6,540 bases of DNA from JAZQNC01 sp045536155 (GTDB lineage Bacteria > Bacillota > Clostridia > Oscillospirales > CAG-272), in the NCBI GenBank assembly GCA_045536155.1, contig JAZSMZ010000147.1, forward strand, positions 1 through 6,540, given 5' to 3'. Both the position numbers and the translations under genes were made by a program. Below are positions 6,305 to 6,540 of the stretch, one piece after another (the first letter of the stretch is position 1; every line of letters begins with the position of its first letter). The notes beneath the pieces were generated by a model that saw only the letters and a program-made list of their open reading frames with translations, was not told where the DNA came from and ran no database searches.

Positions 6305-6504
6305 GAGTTTTTTAAAAAATAGTTAAAAAAGTTCCATAATAATTTTTGAATAACCATATTTAAGCAATAATCGGCAGGGTATGTCAGCAAAAATGAGTAC
6401 AGTGCAAATAAAATTCAGAGTATTTATGAAGATTACTTTGAAACGAAGGTTTTTCGCTTATATAAAAACACATATAAATATAAACATTATCATATAAAGA
6501 TGTA

Positions 6505-6531
6505 TAAAGAATTAATATTTAAAGAATTAAT
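6505..6531. repeat. Short direct repeat, 12 bases, period 15
   Basis: TAAAGAATTAAT occurs at 6505-6516 and again at 6520-6531. A related CATATAAA is doubled at 6471-6478 and 6491-6498. The composition is almost only A and T, so this may be slippage or low complexity; a regulator-binding array is possible but unsupported. Confidence 0.5.
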
Positions 6532-6540
6532 TAATCATTA

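Larger units (their letters stand above)
6224..6540. other. Gene-free, AT-rich intergenic region upstream of the importer operon
   Basis: About 317 bases without a supported gene. The part nearest the operon holds the promoter and leader listed separately. From about 6310 to the window end the DNA is strongly AT-rich, with A and T runs, short repeats and one weak hairpin (6441-6459, seven pairs including a G-U on the minus strand). The only open frame is a 38-codon one on the plus strand (6381-6497) without a convincing ribosome binding site. No purine-riboswitch core, tRNA or terminator with a U-tract was recognised. The neighbouring gene lies beyond the window. Confidence 0.7.

Noticed and set aside
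6381..6497. 38-codon plus-strand frame encoding a small basic peptide with an Ile-rich tail
   Set aside because: The upstream GGCAGGG is a poor RBS placed too close to the ATG. The sequence looks like translated AT-rich DNA, and no terminator or promoter frames it.
6224..6540. Purine riboswitch upstream of the nucleoside-type importer
   Set aside because: I searched by eye on the minus strand for the conserved core and its two loop-loop hairpins and found neither; the predicted leader of about 46 bases is too short.
1..6540. Mobile element, defence system, CRISPR array, RNA gene or novel gene cluster
   Set aside because: All coding space is taken by two known housekeeping or transport operons. 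No transposase, integrase, spaced repeat array or tRNA-like fold was seen.

Overview
The window looks like an ordinary chromosomal stretch from an anaerobic, low-to-mid GC Firmicute, most likely a clostridial or Oscillospiraceae-type gut or rumen bacterium. This rests on strong AAGGAGG-type ribosome binding sites, AT-rich intergenic DNA, rho-independent terminators, a V-type ATPase and a Firmicutes-style BMP/PnrA-like ABC importer. The phylum-level placement is inference; no rRNA or species marker is present.

Left part, plus strand (1-1119): the 3' end of a V-type (A/V-type) ATPase operon. It holds the C-terminal membrane half of subunit I (the stator 'a' subunit), cut by the window edge, then the complete c-ring proteolipid, subunit K. 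K keeps the residues that bind Na+ in the Enterococcus hirae ring (T57, Q58, Q97 and E126 here), so the enzyme may be sodium-coupled. K is the last gene. A 14-bp hairpin with an A-tract on one side and a T-tract on the other (1134-1170) can terminate transcription from both directions.

Right part, minus strand (6223 down to 1196): a complete four-gene importer operon that converges on the ATPase operon. In transcription order it encodes a BMP-family substrate-binding lipoprotein (399 aa), a fused double-NBD ABC ATPase (530 aa) and two BPD_transp_2 permeases (373 and 331 aa). This is the order of the guanosine importer BmpA-NupOPQ (yufNOPQ) of Bacillus subtilis. The last three genes are nearly contiguous (2-nt gap, then 8-nt overlap). 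The lipoprotein gene is separated from them by 123 bp with a strong intrinsic terminator, a layout expected to give much more binding protein than transporter. Motifs in the lipoprotein and the ATPase differ from the classical purine-nucleoside examples, so the substrate class is less certain than the family name suggests.

The far right (6224-6540) is AT-rich, gene-free leader DNA. It has a plausible sigma-A promoter for the importer, a small stem-loop at the predicted mRNA 5' end and short direct repeats. I see no mobile element, CRISPR array, tRNA or rRNA, and no clear novel system. The points of interest are mechanistic details of two known families.
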